Source: Nymphaea colorata
Taxonomy: Eukaryota > Streptophyta > Magnoliopsida > Nymphaeales > Nymphaeaceae
NCBI RefSeq assembly: GCF_008831285.2
Contig: NC_045145.1
Span: 5,826,802-5,890,801 of the forward strand
Direction of reading: 5' to 3'
Length of the DNA: 64,000 nt
The position numbers were made by a program, and so were the translations under genes. Under the pieces are notes generated by a model. That model did not search any database, was not told the origin of the DNA, and worked only from the letters and a program-made list of their open reading frames with translations. Shown here piece after piece: positions 30,853 through 43,407 of the stretch. Every line of letters starts with the position of its first letter. Positions within the stretch are counted from its first letter, which is position 1.

Positions 30853-33000
30853 GTATCTTCACCAATAACTGGATTTTTATCTCTTGCATTAGAAGTTTGT
30901 GCAGTGACAACAACACCATTATTTTGAGTTTTTCTCTTCCATTCTCTTTTAAATGTATGAAATCAAAATCCATTTGTGATAAAGCCATAATATTTTTTCA
31001 CCACTTTTTGAAGATAGTGAGAGAGCCAAATATGTTCATCATCCACTTGTTGGCTTGTACCTCTTTGGCGTAACTAACAAATCTAATGCAAATAAGTGAT
31101 ATGTTAGATAGTCAAACAAAATAAATATTAAAATAAAAAAATACAAGTGTCTAATATATAACTTACATGATCTTGGAGAAAATCTAGAAATTGGACCTTA
31201 TGCAATTGTTCAATCTAATGAGGCCTTTTGTAGTATCATCTTCCCATCAAGTTTATATGTTGCCTATTGACAAACCAAGTTATTAGTAAAATAAATAAAT
31301 ACAATTATTTTAAAGTAATCAATTTGATTAAAATAGTATCTTACTGAAGGCATGGTGCCACCAAGGGATGATTGAATAATAAATATGTGTGTACTTATTG
31401 AAGCATTTGGTTGTCCATAATAGTTAATTCATATGCTCCCAAGAAACGACCTTTTCACAAGGTTGATACAATTTCTTCATAGTTTCTTGTAGGTCTATTA
31501 AAGTGTGTTTCAATGCCACTTAAATACCTAGAGCAAAAAGTCATGCTTTCTTCAACTAAATATCCATTAACAATAGATCATTCTTGTTGACTTTTATTTC
31601 TTACATAAGATTTGAGCTTCGAATATCTTAAATAAAAAAATCATTGTAAGAAATTAGTATCTACATGCTAAATAAAATATTTAAATGCTTGGAAAAAAAA
31701 ATATTGTTTGATCTTACCTTTCGATCAAATACATCCATCGATATTGTACAGGACCACCCAGAAGAACTTTGCAAGCTAAGTATGTAAGTGAATCATAATA
31801 TTAAAGAATGTTGGCAGAAATTTTTTTTCTATATGATATAATGTCAAATATAATTTGCTCATCCAAATGCTTCAAATCATCTTCTTTTCCAACTTTGGTA
31901 TATAACATTTTAAAAAAAATGCAAAACTCAATCAACATCCCACTTGCCTTTTTTGACAAACACTTTCATAAGGCTAATGGAAGGAATTGATGAATTCACA
32001 TATGACAATCATACTCTTTAACCCTGAGATCTTGTAGCCCTTTGTATGTACACATCTTGAAATGTTTGATGCATATCTATCTAGAACTTTCAAATCCTTT
32101 AAAACTTTACAGAATACACCATTTTCTTTTTATATCATAGTAAAACATGCAACAGACAATAAGATCTCGCCAGTTTCCTGACATTTTTGTGGATGAAGGA
32201 CTTGCCTTATATTCAGTGCTTACAAATTCAACTGAGAATTGTAGTGATCTTTTGTCTTCCCTTCTAGATTCAATAATGTACTAATTGTCACGTCACAATC
32301 ACAACCGTTCTTTTTCTATATTCATTACGTCTCAATTGTGAGATAAATTATGATTTCAATATGACAAACTAAAATTTTTTTTTTTTTCAATTATACGTCA
32401 ATTGTCCATGTCTTACTTCTTCTAGTGCATCAATTCTAGAAATAGGTTGAAGAGCACATCTCAATTCGGGAGTCCCATCAAATGAACTCTTGTGCAGTCT
32501 ATATGTATGCTGTGCAGGCAAAAATCTTCGATGGCCCATGTAGCATTCTTTATTACTATTTTTCAAATGATAAGATTGTGTCATTGTGACATATAAGACA
32601 TGCCAACATCCCTTTTGTACTCCATCCTAATAAATCTACATAAACTGAAATTTCATTTCCTGTCCACAACAAAGCTGTACACATTTCAAACTGTTAATTT
32701 TTTCTTGCATCATAAGTTCCTACACCAACATCCCACAAATAACTTCAATTTGTCAATTAGAGATTACAAATAAACATTTATCTTCTCATTATGAGAAGTT
32801 GGTCTAGAAATTAGCAAAAGACAATCATGTGAGACTGCTTCATACACATCCATGGAGGCAGATTACATACAACAACAATGACTAGCCATATACTATATGA
32901 CGTGTTCAAAGTATGATAAGGGTGGAAACCATTTGTTGCCATTAGGCTGAGGGACCCCACATATCAATACATGAGACTCGGGCATTGGCCCTCTATGTTT
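30853..33000 (-). pseudogene. CACTA TNP2 transposase (Transposase_21) and DUF4218 (minus)
   Basis: From right to left the minus strand gives ATNGFHPYHTLNTSYSIW and NLPPWMCMKQSH (about 32790-32960), LLWTGNEISVYVDLLGWST, YHLKNSNKECYMGHRRFLPA (32500-32584), RYASNISRCVHTKGYKISGL, GGPVQYRWMYLIERKV-like (about 31740), then MTFCSRYLSGIETHFNRP and the NNGVVVTAQTSNARDKNPVI segment before the Copia insertion. These are TNP2 and DUF4218 signatures of plant CACTA transposases, which cut and paste DNA ends. Stops and frameshifts are frequent. Its C-terminal DUF4216 part continues at 25601 on the far side of the Copia. Confidence 0.82.
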
Positions 33001-33608
33001 GGCAGAACACCACCTTCCCAAATCAAACATCCTCTAAGGACATCTTCAATGACGCCCTCAACCTAGTTGATAATTGGGTTTGAGGAAAATTTTTTGCTAG
33101 AAAGAGCAACCAAGTTCAGAACATGTTTGGGAGGCTACAAAGCTAAAGTTTTCCCTAAACTCAGATTAGGAAATTGTAATTGCAAATGTATTTTGAAAAG
33201 GCTGGGGAAATAAGATAGTTGTCATCCTAATACTAACTTGGTTTTGATGATGCAGCATTGCATATCTAAGTTTTCATGTGTCACTCAAACACTGTGTAAG
33301 TTCTTCTTGTAAGTAAAATACCACAAACATGATTGACATACATTATTCAGTGAAACACACCATTGGATCATGCAAGCATGATTCCACTTTACTAGCAGCC
33401 ATGAGAGATTGCCAGTCACATAAAAGTAACACTTACAATTAAAAGATATTGTTCTAATATTTGCAGAATGTGTTCAGTGTAGGCAACTCAAAACATAGGA
33501 AACTGCAGCAATGTAAACAATAGAATTCAACTACAGATCTAGAGAGGCTATATCTTACATGCATGTGTGCTCAAGTCAAAACAATTTTTTTTTTAATTCA
33601 ACTACCAT
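33001..33608. other. No recognised feature; short direct repeat
   Basis: The first 100 bases may still be TNP2 upstream sequence. A TCTTACATGCATGTGTGCTC word occurs at about 33553 and again at about 33650. The right terminus of the CACTA element was not found. Confidence 0.35.
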
Positions 33609-35706
33609 CTTGCTTTGCACATTCTGACATTTGAAATGTTATCCTAAATCTTACATGCATGTGTGCTCAAGTCAAAACAATTTTTTTTTAAATATTGAGA
33701 CAAATTTTGAAATGATTAAAATATGGTTTGGTTTAAAAAAAAGTGCCCTCAAATCTAGAACTACTTAAGACTTAATGAACCCTTAATAATTAGTAACTTT
33801 AGAAACTTGAGATTGAATTGTTGGAATAGCCAAATAGTATAAAAAAATAAATTGTTTAAGAGAGATCATTTGAATTCTTCAAATATCGTCACTAGAACTC
33901 AACTAAAAGATAACTTATATTTGGAGATTTTTTAAGTTTTGAAAATCAAAGTTTCAACTTGTTTGAAGAAATATAATTAGGAACATACTTATAAATTACT
34001 TAGTTTGTAAAACATGACTTCAATTTGGCATGCTTTGCAAAAGCAAGTTTTTCAATTTTGTTTGAAAAATAAGATATCAAAATAGATGGACGATGACCAC
34101 AACTTTTGTTCATCATAGGGCCAAAGAGAGAGATTCTGCAATATTGCAAATATCAAAATAATATATTGAAAATAGTGAAGATTTGATATCTAAAACAAGA
34201 AATATTATAATTTGTAGGGGTGTTTCCCTTTAAGTTTCAAGATTTTGCCTTAATTCAATTAGGGATTTATCTCATGTTACTTAAGCTTCTTAAAGATGTG
34301 TTTTGAGAATTTGTGAGTCCCATAACGGGTTGTTTATGCATAATTACATAAATTCTATATGCATAATAAGAAAAAGACCATTCATATCATAACATGCATC
34401 CAAGGGACAACAAAAATGAAAAATTTGATGGAAATTGATAGAGGTAAGATTTCATCTAGCGAGTCACTCAAGAGTGTATTGAAAATGTAGGTTGGCCAAT
34501 GAAAGGCTAGAAGAATGATTAAAGAAAATATGAAAGATTAATTTGCAATTTGAAAAATTGAAAATAACATGCTTAATGAAAATTAACATGTACATCAAGC
34601 GTGTTTGGGTGTTTCTCGGGTTGGACATATCCCAACCTCAAAATGATCGAAATAGAAAAAAATAACTCACCCCAAATCCTCACGTCAAAATACATATCCA
34701 CATACAGTCAAGCCATCAAACTAGAGAATTAGATAGAGAAATGAAAAGATAAATATATGATGAGACATCAAGAGTAGGTAGAGAAAAGTTAAAAGAGAGA
34801 GAAAAATGAAAATACATAGAGAGAAATAAAGATAAAAGAGGGAGAGAGAGAAAAATATATATTTGAAAGAGAAAGAATTAAATAAGAGAGAAATGAAAAG
34901 AGGATGAAAAAGAGAGAAGTAAAGATGATAAATTAAAATGAGAGAAATACAAGTTAAAAGAGATGCAGAAACTAGATAAAATGTTAAAAAGATCAGCTAA
35001 AAAGAGGGAAAAAAATGATTTTGAGGAAAGTATTTCTCTTAGTCATGCTTTCAGAGATTCAAAGAGGATCCTTGGCTCCAGAGAGACTTTAGACCTTCAT
35101 TGGTTTGTTATGAAGAAAATAGACAAGAAAATGGTAGAAAGAAAAGTTATAAATGCGTTCAATATAAAAGATTTAATGTAGAGGCATCTCTTTAGCTCTT
35201 CCGGACAAAGAGAACTCCTTGGTGGTGGTTTGAATGGGTTGGAGATGCTCCTCAATAGTCCATCACAAGCTCCTCTAAGGTCTCCTCTTGTTGGAAATGA
35301 AGGTTTGAAATTGACGATTAGAAGTTCCAAACAAGAAAAATTGAACAAGAAGAAGAAAATAACAAGAAAGCTAAAAGAGGAGAGAGAGAACTCAAAGACT
35401 TAAAAAGACGATGGATTTTTTCTTGTTAAATGAGAGAAATGAGAAGACATTTATATAGGAAATGCACAGGGACATTGTGGTCTTTTAAAAATAAAATCAG
35501 CAATTAATTAGTTTTTATTGGCTTAAAAATAGTTTAAAAACACTAAGAGGGTTAAATTTGTCCAAAAATAAGTTGATTGGAAGGTTGACTATGCCAAGGG
35601 GCAAGCTGCCCACCCAAGGCTCACCCAACCTACCTGGCCCACTGTTAGGCCTAAACAGGCCAAGTTGGCCTGCCAAGGCCCATAATCCATAATGGTCTGT
35701 GTTGAT
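33609..35706 (-). repeat. Partial long Gypsy-type LTR copy (minus)
   Basis: About 2.1 kb aligns by eye with 37110-39406, beginning at TTGCTTTGCACATTCTGA and ending at GGTCTGTGTTG. It includes an AGAGAGAAA-rich tract, the TATA box on the minus strand (CCTATATAAATG, 35449-35460) and the adjacent transcribed leader. Both outer parts of the LTR (the 1.1-kb U3 start and the last about 150 bp) are missing, so this is a fragment or deletion product. Confidence 0.7.
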
Positions 35707-36958
35707 TCAAGAAGACATAGACTCAATATGAGTGAATGAATAAATTAAAATAATGTGTCCGATGATTGAAAAAAAAGCAAAAGTTGGTAATTAACTTGGA
35801 ACAAGTGATGACCTAATGAATTCATGGAAATGGTAAAAATGGGAAGAAAGACACACGATGTTGAAGCTAGAAAATTATCAGGCTAAATATAAAGGAGGAT
35901 AAAAAATATGGATGGTCCAAAGTTGGTCATTGAATCAAGGTATCATGTTCAACAATAGGAGGTTGGACAAATAAATAAATGAGGGATTGACAAGGTAGGG
36001 TAAAATGTAGATTTTGAACAATTCTAAAAAAGATTGGACCTGCTAAATAATAAAACTTGAAGAGAGTCCATCAAAGTCACTTAGGTACTAGGGTTAAAAC
36101 ATGGGTTTATGACGTGTTCATGCTAAAGATTACATAGAGATGATCGAAGAAGATAATGAATTAAATAAGGAAGATGGAATGTAAAATTATTAAATTGATC
36201 GAAGGGTGTATGAAAGACACACATGCATTCATCATACAATGATAAACATCTAGCATTTTTTAAAATCACATACATTTATCATGCATATATTTGGAAAAGG
36301 AACATAGGACCCTAATTGAGTTTGGTTTGATCAGTTATGATTGTTCCATACAAGATATGCCAATATATCTTAGCCAAGAGGCTTAGTACAAACATAGACT
36401 CCTTTATTAGGCAACTAAAAGTCAGGTTTTTCATTTCTCCTTGGTCACCTATCAATATACCATAAATTACTACTCATAGTACTAACAAGGAGGTTTTCCT
36501 ACTGAAAGTGTGGTCCAGTTGTAAGACTAAGTCTTGTGCTACTACCTAAGACTGAGCCAAGCAACATGATGACCAAAACAAATAGGTATAAGAAGCTTTG
36601 AAATATGAGCAAACTTGTAAAATCGGTTGTCTTTAATACAATGTTTCCTAAGATAATGATTAAAACAAAGAGAGCAAATAATGTCTTTAATTAAGCCTCA
36701 AATTGAAGAAGTTTGTATTTGAATTCCAAGTCTAACTGAACATGATTAAGTACCATCAATTACTCCTAGATACAAGAAAGCATATGAAATCAAATCATCT
36801 AACGATGCTTAGAGATATATGTAATGGAATGCCAACTAGATTTAAGCCATGAAGCTAGGTGTATGATTAGTCTTAGCATTAAAGATAACATTTAAAATTT
36901 AAAATGTACAAATAAAGATGCTAGTTAGACAATGACGGGTCTCATCATGGTTACCATT
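35707..36958. other. No recognised feature between two LTR copies
   Basis: 1.25 kb of AT-rich sequence with no protein homology seen. It could be the internal remnant of an LTR element bracketed by the flanking LTR copies. Confidence 0.4.
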
Positions 36959-38512
36959 TGTTACCATCCCCTAAAATTTATTACAGTCCTTGGAGTGCTT
37001 CAAAAAAATGAGGTTTTATTTTGAAATGAGAGAGGAAGAGACTCGCCCATTGGTACAAGGTCCGACCGTTCCCAATGCCTCTATTGGGGGTAACCCGACC
37101 AAGAACTAGTTTCTTGCTTTCCACATTCTGATATTTGAAATGTTATACTAAAGCCTATATGCGTGTGTGCTCAAGTATAAACAATTTTTTTTTAAATAGG
37201 AAAACCAATTTTGAAATGATTAAAATACGGGTTGGTTTTTAAAAAAGTGCCCTCAGGTCTAGAACTACGGTCTTAAGAGTTAATGAACCATTAATAAATA
37301 ATAACTTTAGAAATTTGAGATTGAAGTATTGGAATAGCCAAATAGTATAGAAAACAAATTATTTAAAAGAAACACGTGTAATATCATTTGAGTTCTTCAA
37401 ATATTATCACTAGAACTCAACTAAAAGATAACTTATATTTAAAGTTAGTTTTGAAAATCGAAGTTTCCAACTTGTTTGAGGAAATATGATTAGGAACATA
37501 CTTGTAAATTACTTATTTTACAAAATAAGACTTCAACTTGTCATGCGGAAGAAAGTTTTCCAAGTTTTGTTTGAAATTCATCCTATTTCATCAGATCGGG
37601 GATGTGATATGGTTCTGAAAGATGAACCGAATATGGACAGTTCTAATAAGATCTCATTCTTAAACAAAAACCATTTTGTGATTTATTCCATCTATTACAT
37701 GACCGAAACAAAGGGAGATGCACGTTGCACCACGATTTTGAATCAGAAGAGAGATTTCAAGAAATGGCAGATCTATTCATAAGATATCAAAATAGATCGA
37801 TGATGACCATAGTTTTTGTTCATCATAAGGTCAAAGAGAGAGATTTTGTAATACTGAAAATATTAAAATAATATATTGAAAAGAGTGAAAATTTGATATT
37901 TAAAACAAGAAAATATTATAATTTGTAGAGGAATTTCTCTTGAATTTAAGCAAGTTTCAAGTTTTTGTCTTAATTGGATTATCGCCTCACGAGGGCTTGA
38001 TCTTGTCTTACTTAAGCTTCTTAGAGATGTGCTTGTGAGTATTCATGAGTCTCATAAGTAGTTGTGTATGCATGACTACATAAATTTTATATGTTTAACA
38101 AAAAAAAAACCATTCCTACCATAACATACATCCACAGAGCAACGGAAAAGAAAATATGTGTGACTAATGAAAGGCTATAAGAATGATTAAAAAAATATAA
38201 AAGATGGATTTACAATTTAAAAAATTAAAAATAACATGCTCAATGCAAATTAACATGTACATCAAGCGTGTTTGGGTGTTTCTCAAGTTGGACATGTCTC
38301 AACCTTAAAATAATAAAAAAGTAAAAAAAAAATAACTCACCCCAAATCCTCACATCATAATATACATCCACATACAATCAAGCTTTCAAAATAGGAAATT
38401 AGATAGAGAAATAAAAAGATAGATATATTATGGGAGAGCAAGAGTAGGTAGAGAAAAATTAAAAAGAAAGAAAAAATAAAATTACATAGAGAGAAATAGA
38501 GATGAAAGAGGG

Positions 38513-38569
<57 letters not shown>

Positions 38570-40540
38570 AAAGAGAAAAAATTAAATGAGAGAGAAATGA
38601 AAGAGGAATCACAAAGAGAGAAATAAAGATGAGAAATTAAAATGAGAGAAATACAAGTTAAAAAGAGATAAACGATTTAAGAGATAAAGAAACAAGTTAA
38701 ATGCTAAAAAGATAAGTTAAAAAAAAAAATCTTGAGGAAAAAGTTTGCCTTTGTAATGCTCTAGGAGCTTCAAGATCCTTAGCTCCGGAGAGAGTCTAGA
38801 CCTTCATCGACTTGTTATATGAAGAAAATAAACAAGAAAATGGTAGAAAGAGAAGTTATAAATACCTTAAAAAAAAGATTTGGTGTAGAGGCATCTCCTT
38901 AGCTCTTCTAGGCAAAAAGAACTCCTTGATGGTGGCTTGAACGGGCTGGAGATACTTCTCAAAAGTCTATCACAAGCTTCTCTAAGGTCTTTGCTTGTTG
39001 GAAATGAAAGTTTGGAGTTGACGATTATGAGTGCCAAAAAAGAAAAATTGAAGAAGAAGAAGAATAAATCTAGAAGAGGAGAAAGATAGCTCAAAGGCTT
39101 GAAAAGATGATAGATTTTTTCATGTTAAATGAGAGAAATGAGAAGGTATTTATAGAGGAAGGAGGCTCAGGGGATTGTAGCCTTTTTTAAAAATAAAATT
39201 AGTCATATATTAGTCATTATTGGCCTAAAGATAGCTTAAAAACACTAAGAGAGTCAAATCTATCAAAAAATAAGTTGTCTAAGAGGGTTGACCACACTAG
39301 GGGGCAGCCTGCCCACCTAAGGCTCGCCCAACCTAGGTCGAGTTCACTGGCAGGGCAAAACAGGCCGAACTGGCCTACCACAGGCCCATTATGGCCTGTG
39401 TTGGGCGGCCGCATGCCTAGCCTGGCAAGGCTAGGCCTAGCAAGGCTAGAATTGACCTGCCAAGGCCGTGCCTGGCTGAGGTAAGTGCTAGGCCGAGATT
39501 GGTCAGTCCGTGCAAGCCACGATTGTTCAGGCCAAGGCCGCGCCTGGCTACACCAAGTATGGCCAGACTAGGCTTGGTTAGCCTGACACGTAGGCTGTGG
39601 ACCCCACAAAGGGTATTTTGGTACTTTGGTGAAAAATAAGGTTATTTTTGGAAAAGAAAAGATAGTTCGAGCAAATCAAGGGCATTTTAAGAAAATCAAT
39701 GATATTTTCAGAAAATCAAGAGTATTTTGGAAATTTTGAATTAGAAAATATTGGTATTTGGAAAACGATCATTATGTCTCAATACTTGGACTGGGAATCA
39801 TCTGTGACTTGTATTAGGATCTTAAAATGGATATAGCTCTCGGATTTAGAGTTGAATTTGAGTTTAAAAGCTTATAATGGATCAAAAATAATATATTTGG
39901 ATTTGGATCTCGAATTTGAATTTAAAACTCATATTTGGTTTTGAATCTCAGATTTAGATTTGGATCGAGGTTAAAACATGAGATTGGATCAAAATTTGGA
40001 CCTAGACTTTGGATCTTGGATTAGGATCAGGTCTGAATTGATATGAAGGCACAAATTGGGATCAAATGAGTCCATAATTAAGATTTGGATCAAGGTCTAT
40101 ATCTAAAAAATTTTGTTGTGGATCAACCTTTTTAATTTGGATTTGGATATGGATCCATTTTGTATGTGGTTTGGATCTATGGATCCATTTTGGCTCTAGG
40201 GTTAGTATTTGGATGCACATATAGATCTAAGACTATGTTTTGCATATGAAACTGGGCTTTGGATCTAGGGATTTGTTTTAGGCTTCTATGTGAGTTTTTG
40301 AATCAGATCCTAGTTTCAATTATAGATTAAGTCTAAATTGAGATTGGACTTTGTGTCCAAAGTCTGAAATTAGATCCAAATAAGTCTCTATCGTTGATAG
40401 TCAAATAAAAGAAGAAGTTGACCATAATTAAGATAAATTGAAGTGTTAGAGACAAGAAATCCTTAAGGTTTTTATAAAGTTATCACGAAATGTTTGAAAA
40501 ATGCTAAAAATAGAATTTTGAAAAATTTTGGGTGATTACA
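36959..40540 (-). repeat. Full-length long Gypsy-type LTR (minus)
   Basis: Minus-strand start TGTAATCACCCAAAATTTTT and end GGGATGGTAACA give TG...CA ends over 3.58 kb. A TATA box (CTATAAATACC, about 39147-39157) sits 1.39 kb from the start. Its last segment shares GTTACCCCC...GGAACGGTCGGACCT with the end of the plus-strand LTR at 41947-45884 (37038-37095 versus 45739-45790), which ties the two to one lineage. The U3 holds a GGCC/CTAGG-rich patch (39290-39590). No clear TSD. Confidence 0.68.
38517..38567. repeat. (TA)n microsatellite
   Basis: About 25 TA units inside the long LTR at 36959-40540. The equivalent position in the partial copy (about 34850-34865) has only a few units. Confidence 0.95.
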
Positions 40541-41946
40541 AATGTGTGAACCTTTTAAAAAGGAAACCTGCATGAGATTGAGAACTTTTAGATCAGACTT
40601 TCATAAGCAAAACGCCTCTTGATCGCCTTCTATTCTATATCAGTCAATGACATACTTTGCTGACTTCAGATAGAATGGTAAAGAGTGAAATCTGAATTGG
40701 GGTTTGACATTTAAATTCAATGGCATAGACTTTGAGAGCAGTTTAAAGTTTAGAAAGAAAAAAAGAAGAAAAAGATTTTAAACTCACAAGGTTAAGATTT
40801 TGTAGCTTGGCCTATAATAGAAAACAAACATTAACCTTAGAATCCCCCTTAAGCACAATGAGATCAGCCAAATACATCCACAAGTCGAGAAATGAAACAA
40901 ATGCTTTCCTGAGTAATTTGATAAATCTGTTGTCAAAATTATTATTGGAAGCGTTCAAGTAGCTGTTATGAGCAACTGATGATCACCCAAATTGACGATA
41001 GAGATGTGATATTGAGACTGAACTAGTTCAAACAGCTGTTATGAGCAACTGATGATTAACAAGGATTGACAGAGATGTAACCATGGATTCTCATAAACAG
41101 TACATGCAGCAGATGACTCTGTTTCATTCATTCTCAAAATGGTAACTGTGAGAGACAAACTAAAAGAGTTGAAAGAAGAGGAAAACAAGAAGGATGATTT
41201 ACTCGAGTTAAATCTGTACATAAATGCTGTCAATTCAATTCAAACTAACAATAATGTAGCATAAAGTGCAAATATATCTAACTCCAAAGGCATCTAGCAA
41301 GACCCAAAAGGATGCACATGGAATTCTGAAGGCCAGCATTAGATTCACATAAAATATGTGCACAGATAACCATCTATGTTCTCCATATGCAACTCCATCC
41401 TCGACCTCATGCAAGCATCATCTAAGCTAAACCATCAAACAATAATTGAAGAATGTCGTAAAAGATAAAATGTTAGTGAATGCAGATACAAGAACAAATG
41501 CATATGCAGAAGGACTGGCAGCTTCCATGTTGTACAAGATTGCAGGCAGAAGGCTACAAAAACGAAGGAAGAGATTAGAAGGCTCAAAAAGGACTCATTT
41601 TAACGGAGGGCATTTCAACCTAACATTGATTAAATTTTTAAAACTCCCATCTTAATAAAGTGAAACCCAGTGCAATGTAGATTTCATCAATAGCATTATG
41701 ATTGTAAAAGTTTAACACGCTGACGTGCAATAAAACTGAAACTAGAAATGCCTTTTAGTCTAGAAAATAACTCTATGTAGTATATTGTGTTAAAATGACC
41801 AGCTAAATTGGAGTTAGCACAGTTGTAACTGAGAATCTCTTAATGTTTATTCAAGATGAAAAGCATGAGGATGCCTGCTTTGCTTTAGGTTAAGTTATTC
41901 GTGAAGGTGAAGGAAGCCTACCTGACCTCTTGTCGAGTATGGATTG
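40541..41946. other. No recognised gene; short direct repeat
   Basis: 1.4 kb between two oppositely oriented long LTRs. A direct repeat of about 40 bp (AGCTGTTATGAGCAACTGATGAT, at about 40962 and 41033) is visible. A 69-codon frame at 41446-41655 has no family I recognise. Confidence 0.4.
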
Positions 41947-42124
41947 TGTTAACACCCCAAATTTTTTCACATCAAAATTGAAGCAATGTGAAAATTTCTC
42001 AAAAGAATTGTAAAATTTTGCAAAGCCAATTTCAAACCTAAACGTAATTTGGATTTGGATCATGAATTTAACTTGTGACACAAATCCCAATGCAGGATTA
42101 CGAGTTCAAACTATGTCCAAATTA

Positions 42125-42243
42125 GGATTTGAAATCCAAATCCAATTGCTGTCATTTGAAATCCAAATCCAATTGCAAATGTCATTTGAAATCCAAATCC
42201 AATTGCAAATGTCATTTGAAATCCAAATCCAATTGCAAAATTC
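42125..42243 (+). repeat. 30-bp tandem repeats in the solo LTR U3
   Basis: Four copies, the last three about 30 bp each and nearly identical, built on TTTGAAATCCAAATCCAATT. In one frame they read FEIQIQLQ repeatedly; this is coincidental, not a protein. Confidence 0.9.
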
Positions 42244-43400
42244 AAATTTTGACTTAGATCCAAGAATTGGATCTAATTCGGTCTAGAATGCTATGTGGGA
42301 CCCACGTGTGGGACCCACGTGTGGGCCCCACCTAGCCCGTGTGGTCAAGAGCCTCCCCCCCGGGTCACACCCCCCATTTAAAAAAATAAATAAATAAATA
42401 AATGTTTTCTCCCAATTAAATGAAAAAATCATTTTCAAGGAGAAATGAATGATATCATAACTAAAAACCTATGAAACATTTATGCATCTCTCTCTTCTTT
42501 AACTAGGTCCTCTTTAAAGAGTTTTCAATCTTCGAAAAGCAATAACTAGGCTGGTCAAACCCACTTAATTCAAGTAGGTTCAACCCTAGTGCACCCAAAT
42601 CTTAGCTAGGCTCAGTCAACATGAGCTCAGCTTGGCCAAAAAGTAGGTCTGTCTCACGATCCAATTAATGGACGAAAATAGACTTTGACCGAACCAAACT
42701 CACTTTGACTAAACTCAGTCAAAGTACAATTTAGCTCAACTAAGAGCTTTCTTGACTCAAATTTATCAAATTACCTCAAACAAAGTCAAACTACTCACAA
42801 ATGAGTTTTGACTTGCGTCAATTGGTCGAAATTGACTAATTTGGACAGTTTTGCCATTCTATGGTCAAATTGAACTTACGGAGCCCAAATTGGTTTATGA
42901 AAGACAAATAAACATTTGGATTTGTCAAATGCATAAATCAAATACTAAATTAAAATTCAATTTTTCAAACAAAAGTTTGATTCAGTTGAAATCCGTCTTC
43001 AATCAAACTATGGACGAAAATACCCTTTTCGAGCCAAATTTGACAGAATTTTCAAATTTTATTCAAATTTAAATTGGATTATCATAATTCAATGGCATTT
43101 GGAGCTTAAAAACTAGGTTTTAACCTAACAAGCTCGATTTCAAACAAAAAAAAATAAATAGCACAAAATAAGGGAAAACCCGGTGCAAGGGTATTTTCGT
43201 CCAAAATTTTAGTCAAAGTTGGTCAGCTATGTCTGAACCAAGGTTGACCACACCTAGCCCAGCCCACCTAGCTCGTGAAAATGGGCTAAGAATGATTAAA
43301 TAGAGCCATTAAAACTCATTTAATCCATTTTTCATCTCCCTAAGTCTTGATTAATCTTCCAAGGCAAATTAAATGAGGTGGTTGAACCCACCTCCTCCTC

Positions 43401-43407
43401 TATATAA
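43401..43407 (+). promoter_or_regulatory. TATA box of the solo LTR
   Basis: TATATAA in CCTCTATATAAACCTCCC, at the expected U3 end. The oppositely oriented LTR has its own TATA box at an equal distance from its start. Confidence 0.65.

Noticed and set aside
39217-39484. Two overlapping GC-richer open frames considered as a gene
   Set aside because: They fall in the GGCC/CTAGG-rich part of the long LTR U3, are mutually antisense and consist of low-complexity words.
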